A stretch of DNA of 9,477 bases from an uncultured bacterium (GTDB taxonomy: Bacteria; Bacillota; Clostridia; UBA1381), in assembly GCA_905215805.1 (NCBI GenBank), contig CAJMRL010000042.1:1-9477 (forward strand), given 5' to 3'. Below, piece after piece: positions 1 to 5,193 of the stretch. The notes beneath the pieces are model-generated. The model searched no databases, had not been told where the DNA came from, and was given only the letters and a program-made list of their open reading frames with translations. Position 1 is the stretch's first letter. Each line of letters opens with the position of its first letter. The translations under genes and the position numbers were made by a program.

Positions 1-40
1 GAGAAAAAGAGCCGTGAACAAAATGATTTAAAAAATCATT

Positions 41-469
41 TTGTCACAGCCCCTTAGAGATTCTGATATATTGCACAATCACATTATTACAAAAACACGT
101 GACATTGCAATGCAACGGTTTAAAGCTATAAAACCTGGCGAGAATTTTCATTCCTTGAATGTTGCTTTAAAAGAAAATACATATACAGATACAAGCCGTA
201 CTCAAAATACTATATACCAGAGGCTTCGCTATAACGCTCCTTCAGGTACAGTTGTAAATGTAAGAAAATCAATGTGGATTCATCCTGTGAAAGACCGTGC
301 AGTAAGTATTCGAGAAGCGGCAAGACTTCAAACCTTTCCTGACAGTTTTATATTTGTTGGGACAAAGGATTCTCAATACCAGCAAGTTGGAAATGCAGTT
401 CCGCCTATGCTTGCAGAAGCAATTGCAAATCAATTGGTTAAATTATTGGATGGTGATAATAATGGCTGA
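41..469 (+). CDS. DNA (cytosine-5)-methyltransferase, C-terminal part
   Basis: This is the C-terminal third of a Dcm-type enzyme that transfers a methyl group from S-adenosylmethionine to C5 of cytosine. Visible motifs are the end of the target-recognition region, motif IX (SIREAARLQTFPD, about residues 89-101) and motif X (QVGNAVPPMLA, about residues 114-124). The catalytic PCQ and ENV motifs would lie upstream, outside the window. The nominal TTG start at 41 is not credible as the true start, because the family is usually over 300 aa. In this frame a TAA lies at 29-31. Reading frame 1 from base 1 is open and protein-like until a TAG at 55-57, which suggests a one-base frameshift near 45-57 (or a sequencing error). 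The stop TGA overlaps the vsr start by 8 bp (ATGGCTGA), so the two genes are translationally coupled. Family call is firm; intactness is doubtful. Confidence 0.85.
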   Translation: MSQPLRDSDILHNHIITKTRDIAMQRFKAIKPGENFHSLNVALKENTYTDTSRTQNTIYQRLRYNAPSGTVVNVRKSMWIHPVKDRAVSIREAARLQTFPDSFIFVGTKDSQYQQVGNAVPPMLAEAIANQLVKLLDGDNNG

Positions 470-608
470 CAATCACACAAAAGAAGATCGTAGCATGAAT
501 ATGTCTCATATAAGAAGCAAAGATACAACCCCGGAAACTATTGTTAGAAGATTTTTGCATAAAAAGGGATTAAGATTCAGAAAAAATGATAATAGATATC
601 CGGGTAAG

Positions 609-614
609 CCTGAT
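609..614 (+). repeat. Target-site duplication, left copy (CCTGAT)
   Basis: CCTGAT here recurs at 3484-3489, exactly at the two edges of the IS element. It encodes Pro50-Asp51 of vsr. Removing one copy plus the element restores an uninterrupted vsr frame, which supports it as the duplication made on insertion. Six bp lies within the 4-8 bp range known for the IS21 family. Confidence 0.85.
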
Positions 615-650
615 TGTGTTTGTCAAGTAAAAATTGATGCAAATGGTCCC
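615..650 (+). repeat. IS left terminal inverted repeat
   Basis: It begins TGT and pairs with the right end at 3448-3483. The outer 24 bases match at about 13 positions and the next 12 (GCAAATGGTCCC) match perfectly. The complementary strand contains a perfect TTGACA at 621-626 reading outward, 6 bases from the tip. Confidence 0.88.
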
Positions 651-693
651 CAAAAATGTTAGCACCCTTGCATGCCTATTTAATTGTATTAAT

Positions 694-710
694 GCCAGTC
701 TTTGGCTGGC
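694..710 (-). terminator. Short hairpin in IS left end, possible terminator
   Basis: GCCAG (694-698) and CTGGC (706-710) form a 5-bp GC-rich stem with a 7-base loop. On the - strand it is followed by an AT-rich stretch (ATTAATAC) without a true U-run. It lies about 230 bp past the last IS gene and could end the istA-istB transcript, but it is weak. Confidence 0.3.
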
Positions 711-734
711 GTGTTGGCACTGCACAGACCCCGA

Positions 735-921
735 TGCATCAATTTTGGGGACCCATTCGTAGTTTTGCCGCTTAGCTCCGCAAGACCAAGTGCATCACTT
801 TTCAGGACCGGCACAGCGGTATCGTGTGACTTTATCCGGGGACAGATGCGTCAGTTTTGGGGACCCGATCTTTAAACAGGGCGAGTATCATCCGGGGACA
901 AGTGCGTCATTTTTGGGGACC
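735..921 (+). repeat. Four direct repeats at exact 56-bp spacing in IS left end
   Basis: Copies of TGCRTCANTTTTGGGGACC start at 735, 791, 847 and 903, a constant period of 56 bp. The second copy is the most diverged (TTTTCAGGACC). Between them a second GGGGAC (838 and 894) precedes the GGGGAC of the next unit by 21 bp, about two helical turns, and also recurs at 56 bp. A related copy lies at the right end (3435-3453, same orientation) and an inverted partial copy at the left tip (GGTCCCCAAAA, 645-655). This fits ordered transposase-binding sites. The stretch 663-939 holds no gene. Confidence 0.85.
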
Positions 922-939
922 AAAACTCTGTTTGGCACC

Positions 940-1110
940 TTAGCGGAGCATCTTTCTGATCTGCTCTACGATGTCCTGTTCTGTCCATTCATGCTTTGTG
1001 CACGGCTCTGTTCCAAAGTTATCGAGTATTGCTGAGTACTGCTCTTCAGATACATCTCTTACCCACATATCTGTCAGCAGCTTATTGAGGCTTTCCTTAG
1101 TCAGTATCAT
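940..1110 (-). CDS. Small third IS protein, unknown function (56 aa)
   Basis: A 56-codon gene downstream of istB. Its ATG (1110-1108) overlaps the istB stop in the four-base ATGA arrangement, and a perfect AGGAGG (1120-1125) lies 9 bases upstream, so start and coupling are well supported. It begins MILTKESLNKLLTDMW and ends VEQIRKMLR. It is rich in charged residues and probably helical, with two Cys/Trp-containing stretches in the middle (NFGTEPCTKHEW). There is no signal peptide or membrane segment. I do not recognise a named family. Position in the istA-istB operon suggests a transposition accessory or regulatory protein, but that is inference. It lies inside the element and ends before the repeat array. 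Confidence 0.72.
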   Translation of the reverse strand: MILTKESLNKLLTDMWVRDVSEEQYSAILDNFGTEPCTKHEWTEQDIVEQIRKMLR

Positions 1111-1856
1111 TTCGCATCGCCTCCTCTCGTGTCCTGCTGTCTCATCATGGACTGCTTGAGACGATAGCTCTCGCCAGAGAATATGACAATGTGTGAATGA
1201 TGCACCAGTCTGTCTATCAGCGCTGCCGTTAGTCTGTTATCCCCGAAAACGCTGTTCCACTGCGAAAACTCAAGGTTTGAGGTAATGATAAGACTGCGGC
1301 GTTCATAGCTGTCCGATATAACCTGGAACAGCAGTTCTGCCGCATCCTTGTGCAGTGGTACAAACCCGATCTCATCGATAACTATGAGCTCCACTTTCTT
1401 GAGTCCGGAAAGAAACGTGTTCAATGTACCCTTGTTGTTCTTCTCAAGCAGCAGGTTCGCCAATGATGCGGCTGTGAAGAAACGTGTACGATGCCCTTCC
1501 TGACAGGCTTTCATAGCTATTGCCGTGGCAAGATGTGTTTTGCCCGTGCCTACCGAACCCATGTATATGAGGTTCTCCTTCTTTTGCAGGAACGACAACT
1601 CCGTCATATACTCACGGGTAAGTCCGGTAGGCAGCTCTATGTCACGTGTCCACACGTAATCATCAAGAGTCTTGACAACATTGAAGCCCGCTGTCTTTAC
1701 CATACGATTGATACGGTTCGCTTCACGCTCCCGAAGCTCCAGCTGAAGAAGCTCTGTTATGTACTGCTCTGTATTCTTGAACTCTACAGTGCGCCATTCC
1801 TTAGCCAAACCACCGAGCTTCAACGATTTCATATACTGCTCTATTGTATCAGGCAT
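1107..1856 (-). CDS. istB: IstB, AAA+ ATPase transposition helper of IS21 element
   Basis: A 249-aa IstB/DnaC-like ATPase that binds target DNA with ATP and recruits the IstA transposase. Walker A is GSVGTGKTH (about residues 100-108), Walker B LIVIDEIG (157-164) with Asp161-Glu162, sensor-1 ITSN (191-194) and the family DRL box near residues 215-217. Length is typical for IstB. A GTG at 1865 would add three codons, but GGGAGG (1865-1870) overlaps it and lies 8 bases before the ATG at 1856, so the ATG is preferred. That ATG overlaps the istA stop by 8 bp (ATGCCTGA), giving translational coupling. The gene appears intact. Confidence 0.95.
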   Translation of the reverse strand: MPDTIEQYMKSLKLGGLAKEWRTVEFKNTEQYITELLQLELREREANRINRMVKTAGFNVVKTLDDYVWTRDIELPTGLTREYMTELSFLQKKENLIYMGSVGTGKTHLATAIAMKACQEGHRTRFFTAASLANLLLEKNNKGTLNTFLSGLKKVELIVIDEIGFVPLHKDAAELLFQVISDSYERRSLIITSNLEFSQWNSVFGDNRLTAALIDRLVHHSHIVIFSGESYRLKQSMMRQQDTRGGDAK

Positions 1857-3339
1857 TATGGACACCTCCCATCAGCGTATCATACGCGGCCAGATCAGGA
1901 TCATAATGCAGCTCCGGCACATTGGCAACCTCGATGGGCAACGGTCGGTTTTCCCGCTTGGCTATCATGTAATAGCATTGACGCAGGCTGTCTGTATCCG
2001 TTCTTCCGTTTTCTCTGGCTAAGGCAAGCGCTTCATCGCACATCTTAGCATTGCCGTCGGACACTATCTCTTTTAAGAGCAACAGCGCATTTTTACGTTC
2101 TCTGCTGCCGATATTGGACAGATGCGCTTGCCATAGCTTGGGGAGCTGGTTGAAAAAGCGCGCATCGGCAGCAGCACCCGGTTTCTTGCAAAGAGCGCCG
2201 ATGTATTTTGTCCAGTCGAGGATCTCTTTGTTATGCTCATAGCAGCGCGGATATCGGGCTTCAAGGCTATGGTTGTAATAGAACTCAATACTGTCATAGA
2301 ATATCTTCGCTTGAACAAGACAGCCGCTGAGAGATGGTCTGAGACCATAGCTGTTTGTGTCGATACAGACAAAGCCGTATTTATTGGGCTTCACCGTTTC
2401 ATACCTGAACACCGAATACGGGTTCTCAGGCAATACGAGCAAAGAGTCCTTTTCCTGCTCCCACAGCTCTTGTATTTGGACCTTGTGCTTGTAATGAATG
2501 CGTTCAGCATCCTTTTCGCACCAGGACCATAAATACTCGTTAAATTCGTCATATGAGCTTATGGTAGGTATCGGAACAAGCGCGTTTCGTCTGCTGTAGC
2601 CGACCTTGTTCTCAACATTGCCCTTTTCATTACCGGAAGCAGGGCTGCAAAACTCAGCTTTAAAGCGGTAATGCAGCATGAAACGTGAAAATCCGTCTGT
2701 TAATACGCGCTTGCCATCGTCGAGCACCTTAACGACGGCAGCAGACAGATTATCAAACCGTATGACCTGGGGAGCGCCTCCAATATGCTCAAAAATACGC
2801 TGTAAGCCTGCAAGAAAGCATTCCTGATTCTGAGCGGGAAGCGCTTGTATGTAGCCCTTATTGGAGTACGGGAATGTGACCGTTAGGGCATATGCCTTAC
2901 GTGAGTTTCCTTCCGGAGTATAGAAAGTAAACTCCCCAAAATCGGCTTGAGCATGAGTCTTAGGCTGCATTAGCGGAATAAATCCGGCAGAGGCTTGATC
3001 ATCGATGAACCTCTTTTTGCGGACATACTTTTTAACGCTTGAATAACTGCCGGTGAAGCCTTTTTCGTCACAGAGCCGTTTAAAGATGCGTGAGATCGTA
3101 TGACGCTGTTTGCGAGGGACACGGCGGTCATTATCGAGCCATTCGTCAATGATAGGGATAAAGGGACCGAGTGTGGGATAATTCTGCGGATCAATGTTGG
3201 GCAGATTATCCGGGGACCAATTATCCTGATAGGCATACTTTTTCACAGTGTTAAAGCTGTGAGAAGTGATGCGAGAGATTTCGCGAAGGCTTTTATCTTC
3301 GGTTTCGTATAGATGCTTGATATATTGTATCTGAGCCAT
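1849..3339 (-). CDS. istA: IstA, DDE transposase of IS21 element
   Basis: A 496-aa IS21-family transposase that cuts and joins the element ends. An N-terminal helix-turn-helix spans about residues 15-37 (KSLREISRITSHSFNTVKKY). The integrase-type catalytic core shows Asp133 (HAQADFGEF), Asp196 (VIRFDN) and Glu243 (EKGNVEN), the expected D-D-E set. A basic C-terminal region follows. The start is ambiguous. The ATG at 3339 gives MAQIQYIKHL with AAAGG 8 bases upstream. A GTG at 3348 adds three residues and has AAGGAGG 11 bases upstream. The leader contains a 9-bp hairpin that pairs part of the AAGGAGG. No frameshift or missing key residue is seen. Confidence 0.95.
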   Translation of the reverse strand: MAQIQYIKHLYETEDKSLREISRITSHSFNTVKKYAYQDNWSPDNLPNIDPQNYPTLGPFIPIIDEWLDNDRRVPRKQRHTISRIFKRLCDEKGFTGSYSSVKKYVRKKRFIDDQASAGFIPLMQPKTHAQADFGEFTFYTPEGNSRKAYALTVTFPYSNKGYIQALPAQNQECFLAGLQRIFEHIGGAPQVIRFDNLSAAVVKVLDDGKRVLTDGFSRFMLHYRFKAEFCSPASGNEKGNVENKVGYSRRNALVPIPTISSYDEFNEYLWSWCEKDAERIHYKHKVQIQELWEQEKDSLLVLPENPYSVFRYETVKPNKYGFVCIDTNSYGLRPSLSGCLVQAKIFYDSIEFYYNHSLEARYPRCYEHNKEILDWTKYIGALCKKPGAAADARFFNQLPKLWQAHLSNIGSRERKNALLLLKEIVSDGNAKMCDEALALARENGRTDTDSLRQCYYMIAKRENRPLPIEVANVPELHYDPDLAAYDTLMGGVHNA

Positions 3340-3362
3340 TTTTAACACCTTTCTGTTATCCT

Positions 3363-3387
3363 CCTTAGTTTTGTGCTCAAACTAAGG
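3363..3387 (-). promoter_or_regulatory. Hairpin covering the istA ribosome-binding region
   Basis: CCTTAGTTT (3363-3371) and AAACTAAGG (3379-3387) form a perfect 9-bp stem with a 7-base loop. On the istA mRNA the downstream arm ends in AAGG, the first half of AAGGAGG, so folding would partly mask that ribosome-binding site. RNA structures that limit translation of read-through transcripts are known in several insertion sequences. The role here is inference. Confidence 0.55.
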
Positions 3388-3434
3388 GTAACTCATATTT
3401 AAGGCATTTACAAGAGGCTCAGCTCACTTTTTGC

Positions 3435-3453
3435 TGCATCAATTTTCGGGACC
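3435..3453 (+). repeat. IS right-end copy of the GGGACC repeat
   Basis: TGCATCAATTTTCGGGACC matches the repeat unit of the 735-921 array, with a single change from the 735 copy (C for G in the GGGG run). It directly precedes the terminal inverted repeat core and is the single right-end copy, so the element's ends are asymmetric: one internal copy at right, four at left. Confidence 0.75.
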
Positions 3454-3483
3454 ATTTGCGTTAATTTCATTATACCATAAACA
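3448..3483 (-). repeat. IS right terminal inverted repeat
   Basis: Read on the - strand it starts TGTTTATGG and carries GCAAATGGTCCC at the same offset as the left end. It ends flush with the CCTGAT duplication at 3484. Confidence 0.88.
3469..3474 (-). promoter_or_regulatory. Extended -10 box (TGGTATAAT) for istA in the right IS end
   Basis: On the - strand TATAAT is preceded by TGG (TGnTATAAT), 9 bases inside the IS tip and pointing into istA. The flanking vsr DNA offers no good -35 at 17 bp. In a tandem or circular junction of the element, the TTGACA of the left end (621-626) would sit 15 bp plus the junction spacer upstream. Confidence 0.6.
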
Positions 3484-3489
3484 CCTGAT
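3484..3489 (+). repeat. Target-site duplication, right copy (CCTGAT)
   Basis: This is the partner of 609-614. The vsr frame continues at 3490 (ATT GTA CTT CCA), directly after this copy. Confidence 0.85.
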
Positions 3490-3744
3490 ATTGTACTTCC
3501 AAAATATAAATCAATAGTTTATGTGAATGGCTGTTTCTGGCATATGCATGGTTGTAAAAAATTTGTTTGGCTAAAATCCAATACAGAATATTGGCATAAT
3601 AAATTATTAAAAAATAAGGAGCGCGACATTTTGCATTATAAGCAACTTGTTAAAGAAGGCTGGAATGTAATTGTTATTTGGGAATGTGAAATAAATGTTG
3701 AAAGACTCGAACAATTAGTACATGAAATTAGAGGTGAAAAATAA
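3490..3744 (+). pseudogene. vsr: Vsr mismatch endonuclease, C-terminal part (cut by IS)
   Basis: This continues the interrupted vsr: IVLPKYKSIVYVNGCFWH, then residues matching the conserved Vsr core. The family's metal and zinc-site motif is visible as NGCFWHMHGCKKFVW, and the C-terminal motif as EGWNVIVIWECE. Joining codons 1-51 (462-614) to this segment gives a 135-aa protein, close to the normal Vsr length of about 130-156. The fragment has no ribosome-binding site of its own; a GTG at 3523 could be misread as a start. It lacks Asp51 and cannot be catalytically complete. The stop TAA (3742-3744) overlaps the next ATG by one base. Confidence 0.92.
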
Positions 3745-3980
3745 TGGCATTGATATCTAATGATAACTTAAAGAAAATTGACAAGGAAAGAAATCACATA
3801 CATGGCAAGGTGAAAGCGACTTATACTGTGTTTGAAAATAATGGAAACATCTATTTTCAGATCGATACATACGGAAGCCCAAGTCGAGAAATAAAAGATA
3901 AGATTAGCCAATCATTACAGTTCGACGAGAAATCAGCAAAAGCCATTGTTGAAATATTAAGAAGAACATATAATTTTTAA
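3744..3980 (+). CDS. Conserved small protein in the dcm-vsr operon (78 aa)
   Basis: A 78-aa soluble protein. Its ATG (3744-3746) overlaps the vsr stop (TAATG), and GAGGTGA (3731-3737) lies 6 bases upstream, so it was the third coupled gene of the dcm-vsr operon. It has a charged N-terminal part (NDNLKKIDKERNHIHGKV), a beta-rich centre (ATYTVFENNGNIYFQIDTYG) and a helical end (DEKSAKAIVEILRRTY). There are no membrane segments or catalytic motifs that I can name. I have a loose impression of similar short proteins beside restriction-modification genes, but cannot assign a function. Its expression may now suffer from polarity caused by the IS. Confidence 0.75.
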   Translation: MALISNDNLKKIDKERNHIHGKVKATYTVFENNGNIYFQIDTYGSPSREIKDKISQSLQFDEKSAKAIVEILRRTYNF

Positions 3981-4254
3981 TTTGTAATCCATATGTGGCG
4001 GTATTTTAAGAATATAAAAAAATAATATATGCGACAGAATATGTTTAGACAGTTGTATTATAATATAAATTGGGGTGTATATTTATAGCAAATAACATCA
4101 AATATTACTGATGAGCGTTTCCAGTGGCGGTAGTGGTATGAGTTCATGCTCTATCTTGGTCGTGAGATATGCTCTGTGGCAACTCGGTTATATGGAAAAT
4201 CTTTGTTTTGTTCACTTGTATGCATATAAGTTTTTTCGCTATTTGGACAAAATG
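3981..4254. other. Intergenic stretch without a supported gene
   Basis: An AT-rich gap between the 78-aa gene and the toxin-antitoxin operon. A 43-codon + strand ORF (4138-4269) has no ribosome-binding site and no recognisable product. No repeats or RNA genes were seen. Confidence 0.5.
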
Positions 4255-4278
4255 AAAACGCCCCTTTAAGGACGTTTT
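4255..4278 (-). terminator. Terminator of the toxin-antitoxin operon
   Basis: On the - strand AAAACGTCC and GGGCGTTTT form a 9-bp stem (one G-T pair), followed by a short T-rich tail (TTTTCATTTTG). The antitoxin stop codon lies in the loop. Confidence 0.6.
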
Positions 4279-4559
4279 ACAGAATCATTATTGCCGCTGG
4301 GAACAATGGTTAAAGTATATCCCAAAGGCTTCAAGATCTTCATCAGTGTATTTACCTGCGGCGAATGAACAGCCTTTTCAAGGCGAGCTATTACGGGCTG
4401 TTTTACTCCGCATAGTTTTGATAATTCTTCCTGTGTTAGCCCTTTTTTTTCACGTGCTTCTATCACTTTACCAATAAGTTCGACTGTAAAGTCTATTTCG
4501 GATTGTTCTTCGGGCGATAAGTCCAATGTTTGTTTATAATCCTTCCACGAAGTAGCCAT
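4266..4559 (-). CDS. XRE-family antitoxin of a HigBA-like module
   Basis: A 97-aa helix-turn-helix protein. The N-terminus (MATSWKDYKQTLDLSPEE) is typical of HigA-like antitoxins. The Cro/C1-type HTH spans about residues 36-76, with the helices in GLTQEELSKLCGVKQPVIARLE. Such antitoxins neutralise the partner toxin and repress the operon promoter. An ATG at 4571 would add four residues and overlap the toxin end; the ATG at 4559 is favoured by GGTG (4567-4570), 7 bases upstream. It is second in the operon after the toxin, the reverse order characteristic of HigBA modules. The gene looks intact. Confidence 0.88.
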   Translation of the reverse strand: MATSWKDYKQTLDLSPEEQSEIDFTVELIGKVIEAREKKGLTQEELSKLCGVKQPVIARLEKAVHSPQVNTLMKILKPLGYTLTIVPSGNNDSVKRP

Positions 4560-4560
4560 A

Positions 4561-4923
4561 TCAATCACCATACCTCTCTATATAACTTTCCAAGTTTCGT
4601 TTTGCTTGCTCTATCTCTTTCTTAGGTGTTTTTTGTGATTTCTTTATAAAATGATGTAGCAGAATAAATTTATTATCTTTAAAATATGCGTATAATATTC
4701 GGTTTGCTAACGGGCGAAGCTCCCATATCTCACCATCGAGATGTTTTGTTACAGGTGCACCTATACGAGTGCCATATGCCCCCAAGGCATCAAGATATGC
4801 GACTATTTTGCGCAGATTTATACGAGCATCCTTATCCGTCAGCGATTTTTCTCTTAGTTGGTCGATATATTCTTTGACAGGCTCGTGCCCACGCTCATCA
4901 TCATAGAAAATAATATCAAACAT
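4561..4923 (-). CDS. RelE/HigB-like toxin (Gp49 family)
   Basis: A 120-aa protein of the phage Gp49/HigB type within the RelE superfamily, typically ribosome-dependent mRNA endonucleases. Characteristic stretches are MFDIIFYDDERGHEPVKEYI, the central KHLDGEIWELRPLANRILYA and the C-terminal FILLHHFIKKSQKTPKKEIE. The frame stays open upstream to 5007, but GGAGG (4933-4937) sits 9 bases before the ATG at 4923, and the promoter lies at 4946-4974, so 4923 is the start. It runs directly into the antitoxin gene. Family placement is firm; substrate specificity is not shown. Confidence 0.88.
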   Translation of the reverse strand: MFDIIFYDDERGHEPVKEYIDQLREKSLTDKDARINLRKIVAYLDALGAYGTRIGAPVTKHLDGEIWELRPLANRILYAYFKDNKFILLHHFIKKSQKTPKKEIEQAKRNLESYIERYGD

Positions 4924-4945
4924 TACACCGTTCCTCCATATTAAA

Positions 4946-4974
4946 ATTATAGCATATTTGCTATAATAAATCAA
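4946..4974 (-). promoter_or_regulatory. Toxin-antitoxin promoter with palindromic operator
   Basis: On the - strand TTGATT (4969-4974), a 17-bp spacer and TATAAT (4946-4951) form a good sigma-70 promoter. The perfect 9-bp inverted repeat ATTATAGCA (4946-4954) / TGCTATAAT (4959-4967) with a 4-base centre overlaps the -10 and spacer. It is the likely autorepression operator bound by the antitoxin complex. Confidence 0.78.
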
Positions 4975-5017
4975 TAGCCAAATTAACAAATTTTTATCGT
5001 CGCGCATGATGAGTATT

Positions 5018-5045
5018 AATGACAGCAGAGTATACCGCTGTCATT
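5018..5045. terminator. 9-bp hairpin after the 36-codon ORF
   Basis: AATGACAGC (5018-5026) and GCTGTCATT (5037-5045) pair perfectly around a 10-base loop, immediately after the stop of the 5046-5156 ORF. The U-run is weak in both directions, so termination is plausible but not certain. Confidence 0.5.
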
Positions 5046-5156
5046 TTATCCGCACCAGCACCCTACAGCATCCATCGACACACATGAGTTAGCCTTTGTA
5101 CAAATGAGCTTCCCGAACAAAACATTTACTCCGATGCAAAAATCAAAATTTTCCAT
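5046..5156 (-). CDS. 36-aa Cys-containing ORF; start resembles Fe-type alcohol dehydrogenase
   Basis: A 36-codon ORF with a very strong ribosome-binding site (AAGGAGG, 5166-5172) 9 bases before its ATG. It starts MENFDFCIGVNVLFGK, which resembles the N-terminus of iron-containing alcohol dehydrogenases (compare the usual F..PT.I.FGKG pattern). The next 20 residues do not match that family and end GCWCG, with five Cys in total. A hairpin follows the stop directly. Two readings are possible: the remnant of a dehydrogenase gene cut down by deletion, or a genuine small Cys-rich peptide. It lies downstream of the marR gene, separated by an AT-rich palindrome. Confidence 0.45.
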   Translation of the reverse strand: MENFDFCIGVNVLFGKLICTKANSCVSMDAVGCWCG

Positions 5157-5193
5157 GACAAAAGTCCTCCTTAATTTAAATATATTTGTACTG

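Larger units (their letters stand above)
462..662 (+). pseudogene. vsr: Vsr mismatch endonuclease, N-terminal part (cut by IS)
   Basis: Residues 1-51 match the N-terminus of very-short-patch-repair endonucleases, which nick 5' of the T in T:G mismatches produced by deamination of 5-methylcytosine. The signature runs from MADNHTKEDRSMNMSHI to YPGKPD. Aligned by eye with E. coli Vsr there is no gap, and Asp51 of PGKPD falls on the E. coli catalytic Asp51. The ATG at 462 overlaps the methyltransferase stop, the classic dcm-vsr arrangement. After codon 51 (base 614) the sequence becomes IS DNA. The frame then reads 15 foreign residues to a TAG at 660-662, giving a 66-aa truncated product without the zinc-site and C-terminal half. 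It is expected to be inactive. Confidence 0.92.
615..3483 (-). mobile_element. IS21-family insertion sequence inside vsr
   Basis: A complete 2869-bp element. Its boundaries are fixed by three independent signs: the CCTGAT duplication on both sides, resumption of the Vsr reading frame at 3490, and inverted ends that both begin TGT and share GCAAATGGTCCC at the same 24-base offset from the tip (639-650 and the complement of 3448-3459). It carries istA (DDE transposase), istB (AAA+ helper ATPase) and a third small gene, all on the - strand and opposite to the interrupted vsr. Multiple internal copies of a GGGGACC repeat lie at the left end, as expected for IS21 elements, whose ends hold several transposase-binding repeats. 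All genes are open and both ends are present, so it looks potentially active and recent. Confidence 0.95.

Noticed and set aside
735..921. Regular 56-bp repeats considered as a CRISPR array
   Set aside because: Repeats are 19 bp and degenerate, parts of the intervening sequence are also repeated, copies recur at the IS tips, and there are no cas genes. They are IS end repeats.
1491..2048. 185-codon + strand open frame
   Set aside because: It lies antisense to istB and istA, which have clear motifs; its protein has no family features.
2233..2532. 99-codon + strand open frame
   Set aside because: It is antisense to the catalytic and C-terminal part of istA and is a shadow of that coding frame.
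3435..3483. Possible outward promoter from the right IS end into the vsr C-terminus
   Set aside because: No -35/-10 pair with acceptable spacing was found on the + strand; the strong TATAAT there points inward on the - strand.
4138..4269. 43-codon + strand ORF before the antitoxin terminator
   Set aside because: No ribosome-binding site, no recognisable features, and it runs into the antitoxin gene on the other strand.
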